A stretch of 64,000 nt of DNA from Armigeres subalbatus (lineage: Eukaryota; Arthropoda; Insecta; Diptera; Culicidae): positions 128,711,822-128,775,821 of the forward strand of contig NC_085141.1 of the NCBI RefSeq assembly GCF_024139115.2, read 5' to 3'. The notes below the pieces were generated by a model, which had not been told where the DNA came from, searched no databases, and saw nothing but the letters and a program-made list of their open reading frames with translations. Below are positions 11,641 to 21,869 of this stretch, one piece after another. Both the position numbers and the translations under genes were made by a program. Each line of letters opens with the position of its first letter. The first letter of the stretch is position 1.

Positions 11641-13632
11641 TGTCGGAAGGGTATTGGCATCTCGTCAGTCCTTTGAGGTTACCTACCGTAGGAGTTCAAT
11701 TATTATGGGTGATTTTAATCCACTTTCTAAAGATTAGTAAAAATTGAGAAATTTGTTACGAATATTTTAGGAGGTTAAAAAATGGTATCCCTTTTAAAAT
11801 ACTCCTAATTAAGAGGATTTGAAACAAAAGGGTAACGTGACGCTAAGATAAAAGTTGTGATCATTTGATTTTAGAATTTTATAGCTTTGATTTCTAGTTT
11901 GAACATAGTAGAGTTAACTCTCCTGGACTTGATCTCATATCCCCTAAGTTCATCACATAGAGAACAATGAGAAGGAATTTAACTTGTTTCTCTTTTTTTG
12001 ACGTGGGACTTACGTCTATTTTTTACTATACTAGGTGTAATATAATTATACAAAGTTGTAGAGAATTTAATTCTAAGCATTTTTGCTTAATAAACATTTA
12101 TTTTATCTCATATAAGTGATGCTTTATGAAGAAATTGCTAAATTTAGATAGGGTGGTCCCGAAAAAAATAGTTTTTAGCTTCCATTTTCATCAATTCAGA
12201 ATATTTTCAAAAACTGCTTCACGGTCTCTGGATGGCGCATCTTTTGGTTACATAAGATGGTTGATAGATTCATTTTCAAGCATATTATAAGCGTTTTTCT
12301 ATGAAAAAGTGATATTTTTCTGAGCATTCTACTGCAGCTAGTAGCAAATATTAGCAAAAATTTCAATCGTAATCTGAAAGTATACATGCAGGCCCATCAA
12401 ATCCATGGTATTTCATTTGTTCGTATTTGTCCATTTGTAGAATCATTCTTTTTCGAAAATAATTAAACTCACTTTTAATTTTGTCCGATTTCGATCCAGG
12501 GTGGTCGAAAAAATCAACATTTTTGAAAAAATATTTTTTTAAAACATAATTTTTGAACTACTAGACCAATTATCAATGTTCATTGAATCCCATGTAGTTA
12601 TTGGCGACCCTCACTCAGAAACTGTGAAAATGAAATTATTCTGCGAATTAGCCATGAAAAAACCAACTTGAATTTTATGATTTTGTATTTCGCCACAAAA
12701 GTAGCGCTCTTAAGCATTTATTTCAAGAGAACACCTTGAATATCGTTCCAGTAGTTAAAATATCAAAATGATTTTTTCGACTTTTTTTACACACAATGTT
12801 TCGCCAACCACCGTCATGTAGTTTTACTTCTGCCTCACGTCATAATATGAAAAAAAATCATAATCCACTGAATCCTCAGCCAAAACATCACTCCCAGCTC
12901 GCGAAAATTACGTCCACTTCGTACCAATGCTTACTTTGATCTCGGAAAGTTTTTGATGTTGATCAATGATATAAACTTCAATACATGTTTAAATGTGCTT
13001 TAAAGTAAATTTTCAAAGTTCTACATATTTATAAAAAAATATTGAAAATTGAGTAAAAAAATGTTTCTCAGTGTTTTTGCTCGTATACTTTAAAAGAGTG
13101 AAATATTTGTAATTTGGTATTTTTCTACAACTAACCTTATTCAATAGAAGGTTACAGTGATGAGTGTTACACTCTAAAATATTAATCCAACCCGTTACAC
13201 GGAAAATAAAATAATAATTTTCAAACTCTAAATATGTTGAAAAATCAAAAAAAGATTAATAGATTTAAAAAAATACTCAATTGGATAAAAAAAACTTGAA
13301 AAGCAAAACTCAAAAAAGTCAAAGTGTGAAATTGATAAAATCGCGAATTAAAAATTTTGTATGAGCAAATCGTATTCAGATCGATTTTAGAAAGCAAAAT
13401 AGGGATTTTAAGAAGATAACAATAATTTGGGTTGTAGAGGGTTAACCAAAAACTGTTTTGAAAGTAAAACATTAAAATCACAGAAGTATATAAATTAAAG
13501 CAAAGTTGTATTTTGCTTTGCCAAGCAACTTCTGCAACAGTGCCACTACCGCCACTTGCTCTTAAGTTTGACCACTTGTTGCCCATGCTGCTTCCTTCAA
13601 ATTAGACTTGCGCTTATCACTACAACTCAAGA
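11641..13632. other. Long AT-rich region with weak palindromic motifs
   Basis: There is no gene. The phrase AGGGTGGTC followed by CGAAAAAA occurs at about 12150 and 12500, and an inverted counterpart (TTTTTTCGACTTTTTTTAC) lies near 12776, suggesting a decayed foldback element. The 113-codon frame at 13245-13586 (minus) is Phe/Leu/Ile-rich as expected of AT-rich noise. Confidence 0.4.
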
Positions 13633-13646
13633 CCCCCCCCCCCCCC
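13633..13646 (+). repeat. C14 homopolymer
   Basis: Fourteen consecutive C residues precede the about 80-bp satellite. It is a likely site of sequencing or assembly length error. Confidence 0.9.
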
Positions 13647-13699
13647 AAAAATGGGTTTAAAAAAATAGAATATTCGTTTCTATGTTTATCTGTGGTGTG

Positions 13700-14097
13700 A
13701 GTTGGGTTGAACGCTCGCTTGCGTCTGTGAGGGCGGACACAGTATCAAATTAAATATAAATACAATATGGCTAGTCTTCGGCGTTCATAGCAGATTGTCC
13801 TCTCCTCTGAGGCCACGAGGGCGGACGGAGTATCAAAAATATGGCAAATGTAAGGCGTTCATAGCAGATTGACCTCTCTTCTGAGGCCAAGAGGGCGGAC
13901 GCAGTATCAAATAGAGTACAATATGGCTAGTCTTTGGCGTTCATAGCAAATTGACCGCTCGTCGAAGGGCAACGAGGGCGGAGTATCAAATTGAGTACAA
14001 TATGGCTAATCTGATGCGCTCATAGAAGATTGACCTCACGTCTAAGGACAACGAAGTCAAACGCAGTTTTAAAAATATTAATCTAAGGCGTTCATAG
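13700..14097 (+). repeat. About 80-bp satellite, left block
   Basis: Units contain GGCGTTCATAGCAGATTGAC, then CTCGTCTGAGGCCA, GAGGGCGGACGCAGTATCAA and AATATGGCTAGTCTT. GCGTTCATAG recurs at 13781, 13855, 13937, 14016 (variant) and about 14088, so units are 72-82 bp. The block is cut by the element at 14098 exactly after GTTCATAG and resumes at 19831. Confidence 0.9.
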
Positions 14098-14100
14098 TAG

Positions 14101-14205
14101 ACCTGTGCGCCGCCGCGCCGCGCCGCCGCCGCCGGTGGTTTTACTCACGCCGCCGCCGCCGGGGATTTTGGGTCGGCGCGCCGCCGATCATAATTTTGCC
14201 ACGCC
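14101..14205. repeat. GCC-rich subterminal array, left tip
   Basis: GCCGCC runs are interspersed with GGTGGTTTTACTCAC and GGGGATTTTGGGTCGGC. The density of GCC trinucleotides is far above the AT-rich interior. In hAT elements, subterminal repeats commonly bind transposase; that role is inferred, not shown. Confidence 0.8.
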
Positions 14206-14226
14206 GATGACTTATCGCAATAAAAA

Positions 14227-14335
14227 AAATCAATTAACTTGAGTCGAGTCGAGTAAAATAAAAGACACTGAAGATGCCCTTACAGAGACGAAATACGTAT
14301 TTGTAAGACAATACAACGTGGTGGAATTGATTGGA
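14227..14335 (+). repeat. Palindromic repeat with CTGAAGA...GAAA motif (copy in the 5.7-kb element)
   Basis: AATCAATT at the left is mirrored by AATTGATT at the right. Between them lie GAGTCGAGTCGAG, ACACTGAAGA, a potential stem, GACGAAATACGTAT and GGTGGAATT. The same order of blocks recurs in the MITE at 49279-49438, so this is a dispersed family. The central part resembles an imperfect hammerhead ribozyme core (see findings). Confidence 0.6.
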
Positions 14336-14613
14336 ATAGTACTAAACTCGTGTTATGATTGTTGTTGTTAGTTAGTTGTTAGAATGTTGTTGAGGTGAAA
14401 CTCGTCAGAATTCAATTTCAAATTTACCTCAATTTGCCTCTAAGACAGTGTGGTGACAAACATTGGATAATTAATTGTTTGGTTGAATAGTTGTGAATTT
14501 GGCTGTACCTAGTAGATTTAATCTACTAAGTAGAATAATACAAAAATGTTGAAATGGTCTTTGGAATTCGTCTAAGCCAAAGCCTAATTCAGTCGGGCAC
14601 CTAAATCTGTAGG

Positions 14614-14793
14614 CAGTGTTGTCCTACACTCTGTGCAAAAAAAATGTGCCCTTTGATTTTCCTAAACGATTTTATAATCTTAACTAAGTAAGTGCAACTA
14701 ATAGAAGGCTATTTGAATTTTCTAAATGCCCATCGTTTAGATGGAGTAAAATCAAAGAGCAGAATTTCTTGCACAGAGTGTAAGACAACACTG
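14614..14793. mobile_element. 180-bp hAT-type MITE with 8-bp target duplication
   Basis: Terminal inverted repeats begin CAGTGTTGTCCTACACTCTG and extend, with small changes, to about 45 bp on both sides. The right end reads TGTAAGACAACACTG. Flanks TCTGTAGG (14606-14613) and CCTGTAGG (14794-14801) match in 7 of 8 positions, fitting an 8-bp hAT duplication. CAGTGTTG is a classical hAT terminus. There is no coding capacity. Confidence 0.8.
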
Positions 14794-14869
14794 CCTGTAG
14801 GTGACTCGCAAATTATGTTTGTTGTGGCACATAAGCTTTTGTGAAGGCTTGAATACATCCCCAAAGCGC

Positions 14870-15890
14870 CAAAACCACTTGGTATATTTCCTAGTAGATT
14901 CCTCCAGATATTCCTCCGAAAAGTTTCAATAAAAAACCTTGGAAAATTACTTTATGTATTCTTCTGGAAAAGTCTTACAAAATTTCTCCGAAAATTCTTT
15001 CAGAAATTCCATTACGGATTTCTTCAGAAAATCCTTCACGAATTTCTTCAGGAAATTCCTTATGGAATGCATACAAAAAAATTGTTTCGGTAATTTCTAC
15101 GAAAATGTTGTTAAGAATTCCTTAGGAGAATCGTTAAGGAATTCCTTCGGAAGTTTCTTTAGCGATTCCTCCGGATATGTCTTAATAAATTTCTCAAGAA
15201 ATTCCATTTCTTCAAAAACTGTTTAGCAACTCTTTAATTTTTTAAAGGAATACCTCCTCATGAATTTCTTCGGCAATTATTCTATGAATTCTTCAAATAA
15301 ATTTTTCCAGAGATTGCATAAGGGATTTCTTCCAAATTTTCCTAAAGAATTCCTTCAGAACTTCTTCCAGCAATTCCTTTAAAACATTCTCCGAAAATTC
15401 TTCCAGAACTTCCTGCAGGAATTCCATCGAAAATGCCTTCATGGGTTCTTTACGAAATTCTTTCAGTAATACCTTTGGATTTTTTCAGAGTTAGTTGTCT
15501 AATTTATTTGTTTTGTTTTTCCAAAAATTCAATTAGCAACTCCACCGAAAACTATTTAATTATCTAATTAATTTTCAATGGATTTCCTGGAATACATCTA
15601 AGAAGGAATCCCGGAGGCTTTTCGAAGAATCTTTTAAAGAAATCCCTGGTGATATATCCAAATGAATTCTTGGTGGAGTTTTTTTTAGATTATTCAAGGA
15701 AATTTTTTTGAGGAGCTCTTCAATGAATTTTTGGAGAAGTTTTTGAAGAAATTCCTGGAGGGTTTTGTGCAGAAATTTCTAAATGTATTTCCGAAGGCAT
15801 TTTTAAAAGAGAGCCTGAATGGATTTTCGAAAATAAATCCCGTTTGAACTACTTTAAGAGGTTTTGAAAGTATTTCTAAACAACTTCCCA
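14870..15890. repeat. Degenerate GGAATTTC/GAAATTCC minisatellite that switches strand near 15550
   Basis: From 14870 to 15540 the text reads as TTCCTTCAGAAATTC-like units. From about 15570 to 15880 it reads as the complement (GAATTTCTGGAGGAATTC-like). Units are about 20-30 bp and heavily diverged. The flip makes the block an extended, imperfect inverted repeat. Phe/Ser/Lys-rich open frames here (14939-15226, 15694-15915) are repeat by-products. Confidence 0.75.
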
Positions 15891-15949
15891 CAAAACACGT
15901 AGGCCGTATTATCACATTTTCAAGTCAAGTCTACATTCCAAAAAGTTTG

Positions 15950-16800
15950 TCGTAGAAATTCCGTAGAATTTCCCGATTGAAACCCTTCAAAGTTTCCAGG
16001 TAATACGCCAAAGAACTATTTTTCTTGAATTTTTTCCATTCCGTTGAAATCTAAAGAATTTTTTCTAAATTCCAAAAGTTTTCCCGTTAAAATGTCGAGT
16101 AATTTTCCGTGAAAATTTTGAATTATTTCCCGTTGAAACCATGCTAAAGGTTTTCTACGATATTTTGACATTTCTCTTGCAAAGTAGGAGCGATTTCCTG
16201 AAGAAATTAAAAAAAAATCCTACGTACATTCCAAAGAGTTTTCCAGATAATTCTCGGTGAAAATTATGGAGGATTTCAGTTGAATTTGTGGTGAATTTAT
16301 CGTAAAAAAATAGAATAAATTTTCATGAAAATTACAAATGCTTTCTTGCAAGAATTGAAATATTTTTTTTGTGAAAATTCAGAGTTTTTGGTAGGAAAGT
16401 CAAATAATTTCTCGTGAAAGTTTTCAACATTTTTTTTTCCATCGATAATTCCAAAGAATTTTCATTAGAACTGCCGAAGAAATTGCCATTAAATTTCGAA
16501 GAAATTCGCTTATATGTATGTCCAAAGAATTCCTCGCGAAAATTCCAAGAATTTCAGAAATTAAGAAAAATTTTTTTTTTCTTTTCCCTTACAAGTTCCA
16601 AAGAATATCTTTTAAAGATTCCAAAGACTTCTTGTTGGATATTCCAAAATGTTTCCTTTGTAAATTCTAAATATTTTTTCGTCGAAGTGCGACATAATTC
16701 CCCGTGGAAATTCTAAAGAATCACTTGTAGTTTCTAAAGCAGTTCATGCCGAAAATCTAAAAATATTTTAGTAGAATCTACAATGTAATCAATTTAATCC
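15950..16800 (+). repeat. Degenerate AAAATTCCAAAGAATTTTC-type array
   Basis: Loose repetition of AATTCCAAAGAATTT(C/T) and CCCGTTGAAA/CGTGAAAATT words distinguishes this block from the neighbouring TTCCTTCAG type. The open frame at 16414-16716 is composed of these units and is not considered a gene. Confidence 0.65.
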
Positions 16801-16835
16801 AAGTGAAAATTTTGAATTTTTTTCGACGAAGACTT

Positions 16836-17440
16836 TTCGTATAGGGGAGGAGGCCCCAAAACGCCCCCGTCTTTTGTGGTTTCACTCATATTTACTGTCA
16901 GTAAGATGTCCGTAATAAAACTAGATTTAAAATTATGTAGGGTAGGCGAAAAAAGTTTCAAAATAGTGTATGGGAAGGTCGGAAAAACCGAAAATTTCCA
17001 CATTTTCAAAAACATCTAACATTTTGGCGAGGCAAAACGCCCTAGTGGCACTAACCTACAATGTACTTGCGTCTCCACGCGCTATCCATACCAGAATGCT
17101 GATTCGCCGACGCGTGGTGCTTTGTTCCCTAGGAGCTGCCAGCTAAAAGGCGTTTTGCCTCATGAGTTTTCCGGCAACAGAATATCACCACTTTTTTGAA
17201 ATGTGAATATTATCAATATGGTTGAGATTTTTGACAATTTTTTAATGCCATCAACTAGCTATCTTGTTTAACTGATGCATAATGTAAAAATACCCATGAA
17301 TAGCGTTACAAATAAGATAATAAAGTAGTGTTTGCTTAGCTAGGGCATTTTGACCCCTTCCCTCCCCATGCCCCCCTTCGTAAACTGACGTAGAGTTTTT
17401 CGAACCCCCTCCCCCTCAAGAGTCTACGTGGTTTATGGAC
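16836..17440. mobile_element. Imperfect foldback segment
   Basis: GGGGAGGAGGCCCCAAAACG at 16839-16858 is mirrored by CATTTTGACCCCTTCCCTCC at 17346-17365, and AGGCAAAACGCCC near 17030 by AAAGGCGTTTTGCCTC near 17147-17162. A second motif resembling GTAGTTTATGGACAACCCC, known to me as common in mosquito repeats, ends the block. The element type is undetermined. Confidence 0.5.
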
Positions 17441-18390
17441 AACCCCTAAAGGAATTTCTGAAGGAATATTTGAAGGAATTTCCGGAGGAATTCTCAAAGG
17501 AATTTATGAAGAAATTTCTAATAGAATTTCAGAGGAAATGTCTACTGGTATTTCTGAAGTAATTCCTAGATTTCTCCAGGATTTTTTTTGCAATTCTCCA
17601 AAAAATCTTATGGAAATTCGTCCAGGAATTCCCTCGAATATTACCTCAAGAAGTTCTTCAAAACTCCTTCGGAAAAGAATTCCAGAAAGTCTTTCGAAAA
17701 TTCTCTCAGCTATATTCTGAAATTTCTCTCAGAAATTAGTTCGGAAAAAAATCCTTCAGAAGTTTGTTTAAGAAAACCTTGGGAAAATCGTTAAGGTGTT
17801 TTCCGGAAAATTCCTTAAGAAATTCTTCTAAGAACTCTTTTGAAATTCCTTGAAAAGTTCTAGGACGAAATTTCCTTGAGAATTCCTGAACAAGTTCCTG
17901 AAGAAATATCCGTAGAAGTCCCTGCAGGTTTTTCTCAAAGTAACTCCTGAAGAAACTTCTGACAGTCTTGAATATCTCCGGAAATTCCTTTGGACATTCC
18001 GTCAAAACTTCGTTCAGAAATTCGGATATACCTTCTGAAAATCCTTCTTTTTGAAATATCTACTGAGAATGTCTTAGGAGCTTCTTAGGAAATTGTTTCA
18101 AAATTCCAAAAAAAATTTCTAAATTTATGAATGGATTACTTTGGAAATTTCTGTCAGCTTCGGAATTTTGCTTTGGAATTTCTTTGAAAATCAATTTGAT
18201 ATTCCTTCGGAATTTTTTTTAGTAATTCCTCTAGGAGTTCCTTAGCAAGTTCCTTGACAATAATTGTTCCTGAAAGTCCAATAGGAATTCTTCCAAAACT
18301 ACTTTAAGCAATTTAATAGAGAATTTCTCAGGGTAATCCTTTGAAAATTCCTCCAGAAAATTCGTTTGTAACTTCATGAAGCTACCTACA
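17441..18390. repeat. Degenerate GGAATTTC array, again switching strand
   Basis: This is the same family as 14870-15890. The text begins as AAGGAATTTCTGAAGGAAT and changes to CTTCGGAAAAGAATTCC/TTCCTTGA-type units by about 17640. The frames at 17538-18005 and 18231-18452 are repeat-derived. Confidence 0.7.
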
Positions 18391-18394
18391 AACA

Positions 18395-18740
18395 CTGACA
18401 AAACTAGCTCTGTAGCACATCGTTGATTCATCCAGTCGTCCTGTACGGCCATGAATGATGGACGTTAAAAGATGCAGATTATCAAACTCTCAAAGTGTTT
18501 GAGTTGAAAATACTGTGCTCAATACTTGGCAGCTTGGTGGAAAATGGTAAATGAAACAGACGAATGAATGAACCACGAGTTAAATCAAGTATACAAAAAT
18601 GCAGACATAGGCAGGTTGATAAAATAAGGCAGATTACAGTGGGTTGGACATGTAGTGCGTATGCAGGAAGAGAGACCAGCAAAAAAACTTGCAAAGAACC
18701 TGGAACAGGACGTTGGCTCTGATGGAAGCAGCCGCTGATG
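18395..18740 (+). mobile_element. RTE-like RT fragment of a second subfamily
   Basis: The translated blocks, with stops and shifts, read VLYGHE, WTLKDADYQTLKVFELKILC, MNHELNQVYKNADIG, GRLQWVGHVVRMQEERPAKK. They align in order with the C-terminal RT block of the other RTE copies (LYGHEIWTM..., MNHELHQLLGEPS, GRLRWAGHVARM) but differ clearly in sequence, so this is another subfamily. It is embedded in the GGAATTTC array. No tail or target duplication was found. Confidence 0.7.
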
Positions 18741-19110
18741 CATTTTGGAAATACTTTTAGGAATTCCTTCGAAATGTCTGTGGGAATTTGCTCAAAATTT
18801 TCTTAAAAGGTTCCTACTACACTTCCAACACTACTTCAGTTTTATCGGAAAGTCCTTTAGAAAATTCTGAAGAAATTCCACCAGAAAATAGTTCATACTT
18901 TAATAAATTTCCGAAGGAATTTCCCAAAGAGAAACTGAATGGATTATTCTTTCTAAAATAGAAAAATTCTGCAGACATTGTCATACGATTTTACGAAGGA
19001 ATTCCTAATGAAATTTACTGAGAAATGCATGTATGAATTAAAAAAAATCATAGTTTCCTCCAGAAATTCTTTCAGAAACTCCACCAAGAGTTCTATGACA
19101 CCGAAATCTA
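18741..19110. repeat. Degenerate GGAATTTC array, right remnant
   Basis: This continues the family of 17441-18390 up to the SINE insertion, with units such as GAATTCCTTCGAAATG and AAATTCTGAAGAAATTCC. Confidence 0.6.
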
Positions 19111-19123
19111 ATTCTTAACACTT

Positions 19124-19414
19124 CTTCTTCTTCTTCTTCTTAGTGGCATTACATCCCCACACTGGGACAGAGCCGCCTCGCAGCTTAGTGTTCATTAAGC
19201 ACTTCCACAGTTATTAACTGCGAGGTTTCTTAGCCAAGTTACCATTTTGCATTCGTATATCATGAGGCTAGCACGATGATACCTAATGCCCAGGGAAGTC
19301 GGGACAATTTCCAATTTCGGATTGCCTAGACCGGCACCGGGAATCGAACCCAGCCACCCTCAGCATGGTCTTGCTTCGTAGCCGCGCGTCTTACCGCACG
19401 ACTAAGGAGGGCCC
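19124..19414 (-). mobile_element. tRNA-derived SINE, Feilai type (copy 1)
   Basis: On the minus strand it starts GGGCCCTCCTTAGTCGTGCG (A-box region), carries GGGTTCGATTCCC (B box), and ends in an (AAG)n tail seen as (CTT)n on the plus strand. A perfect 13-bp duplication ATTCTTAACACTT flanks it at 19111-19123 and 19415-19427. The structure fits RNA polymerase III transcription of a tRNA-like head and LINE-mediated insertion. Length is about 290 bp. The name Feilai (Aedes aegypti SINE) is from memory of its structure. Confidence 0.9.
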
Positions 19415-19427
19415 ATTCTTAACACTT

Positions 19428-19640
19428 AGGGGTCACGAAAAAGTGAAGCAGGATTTATTGGTAAAATTTGATTAATCAATATAGTGGTAATTCAAATAAC
19501 ATTTTGAATGGTATTAATTAGTATCGCCGGCAATTGACTATTTTGAATGTGTTGTTTGATGATCGGCGAACGCAGAATATTGCAATTTTAATCCACTGAA
19601 GTCGGTTTTTATACGGGCGATTCCTACCGTGTGAATCAAG
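19428..19640. other. Interior of the 5.7-kb element, no repeat assigned
   Basis: This is AT-rich sequence between the SINE and the right GCC-rich tip. It is not part of the GGAATTTC arrays and may be original element body. No frame is present. Confidence 0.4.
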
Positions 19641-19830
19641 CCGCGTTAATCCAAAAATCCACGGTAAAATTGATTTTTTCAGCCATTGATTTTTTCATCC
19701 ACGCCGGTTCACGCCGCCGCCGCCGCCGCCGATAAAAGTCAACGGCGCGCCGCCGTGACGCCGCCGCCGCCGGGGCAAAAGTGACCACCACGCCGCCGCC
19801 GCCGATTATATGACCGGCGCACAGGTCTAA
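19640..19830. repeat. GCC-rich subterminal array, right tip
   Basis: Runs of CGCCGCCGCCGCC separated by GATAAAAGTCAACGG and GGGCAAAAGTGACCACCAC lead into the terminus GGCGCACAGGTCTAA. It is similar in kind to the left tip, but the arrays are not simply its complement. Confidence 0.8.
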
Positions 19831-20725
19831 GTTCATAGCAGATTGATCTCTCGTCTGAGGCCACGAGAGAGAACGCAGTATCAAATAGAGTAAAATATGG
19901 CTAGTCTTCGGCGTTCATAGCAGATTGACCTCTCGTCTGAGGCCAAGAGGGCGGACGCAGTATCAAATTGAGTACCGTGCAAATTCAAACTTCGGACGCT
20001 TAAGCACTTTCTGAAATACAATCATCCTGTTAACTCACATTTTAAATCACACCGTTTAAATCACCATTGCAATCACTAAGTAAAGTATTCATCTTTGAAC
20101 TACGTATTTGATATGTGCAAGGTTTTGCGAAGAATGTTTGCAATTTATGAAAATGTCCGGCTTCTGTTTGATTCAAAACTCGGACACCAGCGGGGTTGGA
20201 TTCAAATTTCGGACACAAAGATTCAAAATTCGGACACCTGATTACATAGTAATGGGAAGAATAATAGTAAGCAATTTACACTGCACAGTTCAGGCTGTCT
20301 TTTAATCATTTCGTCGCATTGTTTTGACATGTCTTAATAAAATGTAACTATACTAAAACAAGCGAAAACTATTAGTCTTTCCGATCCAGCTGGACGAAAC
20401 AATATTTCAGAAAATTTCCCATACGAATTGAAGCGTCCGAAGTTTGAGTGTGTCCGAATTTTGATTATCCACTGTACAATATGGCTAGTCTTCGGCGTTC
20501 ATAGCAGATTGACCTCTCGTCTGAGGCCACGAGGGCGGACGAAGTATCAAAATAATGGCTAATGTGAGGCGTTTATAGCAGATTGACCACTCGTCTGAGG
20601 CCAAGAGGGTGGACGCAGTATCCAATTGAGTACAATTTGGCTAGTCTTCGGCGTTCATAGCAAATTGATCGCTCATCTAAGGGCAACGAGGTCGGACGCA
20701 GTATCAAATTGAGTACAATTTATAG
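19831..20725 (+). repeat. About 80-bp satellite, right block, interrupted by a MITE
   Basis: This continues the 13700-14097 array in the same orientation (GTTCATAGCAGATTGA..., GAGGGCGGACGCAGTATCAA). It is interrupted at 19975-20474 by a TA-flanked insertion and fades near 20725. Confidence 0.9.
19973..20476. mobile_element. 500-bp TA-flanked MITE with CGGAC-rich termini
   Basis: TA is duplicated at 19973-19974 and 20475-20476, interrupting a satellite unit (GAGTACAATATGG) precisely. The left end reads CCGTGCAAATTCAAACTTCG. The right end, complemented, reads CAGTGGATAATCAAAATTCG and then also ACTCAAACTTCGGACGC. TTCAAAATTCGGACAC-like words recur inside (about 20170-20240). TA duplication and a CAGTG start suggest a Tc1/mariner/pogo-type element. 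There is no transposase. Confidence 0.8.
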
Positions 20726-21636
20726 CAAATACAAATATTGATTTAATTTTCGATCGGATTTGATGCTGTGATAAATTGGAATATTAATGTCGTGAAATTT
20801 CTTGCAATTTTCTGTTTGTGTGTCACAAACTAGGAATGAGACATCTTTGCTTCATTAGCTGATGGCAAATCTACAGTCGTTTGATTTCTCAGCTTAAATT
20901 ATTGACGACATGTAATTAAAATTATTTTATTTCTTTTGTTTATACAAGGAATAGGCATAGGTTCTTCCCTTTTTTATCCAAATTTAGAATTCAAGCATTT
21001 TGGAATATTATTTTCAATTTTCAATTCATTAAGCGTTTTCGATCACATATGAGCAGCAGCTGTATATAGTCAGATGCAAAGCTTCCAATATCGCTCATCA
21101 ATGGCATGAAGCAGCTGCAAACAAGCGAAATGAAACTAATGGCGCTTTTCAGGGTCAATGATCTACTCACTAGAGTTGTTTGACAGTAAATCCCAATGCT
21201 TTTAAAAATAAGGTCGGAAAAAATCATATGAGATTCACACTCGATATTATTTATTTGAGGCAAAAATATAACTTTTTTGGAGATTTTTCCAACTTGACAA
21301 CTGATGCTTTCCGTCATTTTTTTTATTTGTTCAATCGATTATCGATTATGAGCCACTTTCTAAGATTTTGTTTCCGACTTTTTAAATAATTAAAGGCGTC
21401 AAAAAATGCGAGCTCTCTATGAAAGTTGACCTTAAATAAGTAAAAGATTTGAATGAGATAATGGAAGGAGATGGAATCTAGGGGGAGGGTCGATTATTAT
21501 GTGTGTTATGAAACTGATTCAAAGTTTTCTTTAAAACATAAAATTTAACTCAGAGATTTATTCTATTGCTTTGTGTTGATTATTTATGACCACTTCACCA
21601 AACTCAGGGATCTCTTTTTATTATTATTTTGTGATA
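20726..21636. other. AT-rich spacer, nothing recognised
   Basis: No supported gene or repeat. The antisense pair of frames at 21021-21389 has no recognisable motif. Confidence 0.45.
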
Positions 21637-21868
21637 TACACAGAAAAAAAATAATGAAAAGTAAACAGCGCGTAAAACTTACACTATTCTAGGCGGGAAT
21701 AGATCTCTTCCTAACAAGTTTGCTTACAACTTGCAAGCAATATTGACGATTCACGTCGAATATTATATACATTTAGGCTATATCACGCGTATAATTAAAC
21801 TAATAATGGCGTTCCATTTATGTGCATGATCTTTAGCGTAAATGTCATTGGATTTTTCTATCTGTGTA
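21637..21868. mobile_element. TA-flanked MITE of about 228 bp
   Basis: TA flanks lie at 21637-21638 and 21867-21868. The left end is CACAGAAAAAAAATAATG and the right end is GATTTTTCTATCTGTG, an imperfect inverted repeat. The interior is non-coding. Confidence 0.55.
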
Positions 21869-21869
21869 G

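Larger units (their letters stand above)
14090..19838. mobile_element. 5.7-kb TIR element with 8-bp target duplication (hAT-like), heavily nested
   Basis: Direct duplication GTTCATAG lies at 14090-14097 and 19831-19838 and is part of the surrounding satellite unit, so the insertion point is unambiguous. The element (14098-19830) starts TAGACCTGTGCGCCG, and its right end reads the complement preceded by one extra base. Both tips carry GCC-rich arrays (14101-14180; about 19705-19812) in opposite orientation. An 8-bp duplication and this terminus style suggest hAT, though TAGAC is not a perfect hAT terminus. No transposase frame remains. Inside are a MITE, degenerate GGAATTTC arrays, an RTE fragment and a SINE. 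Whether all interior arrays belong to the original element or accumulated later cannot be decided here. Confidence 0.75.

Noticed and set aside
14097..14205. CpG island or coding GCC (Ala/Pro) repeat
   Set aside because: The block is bounded exactly by a transposon terminus and has a mirror counterpart at the other end, so it is part of a mobile element.
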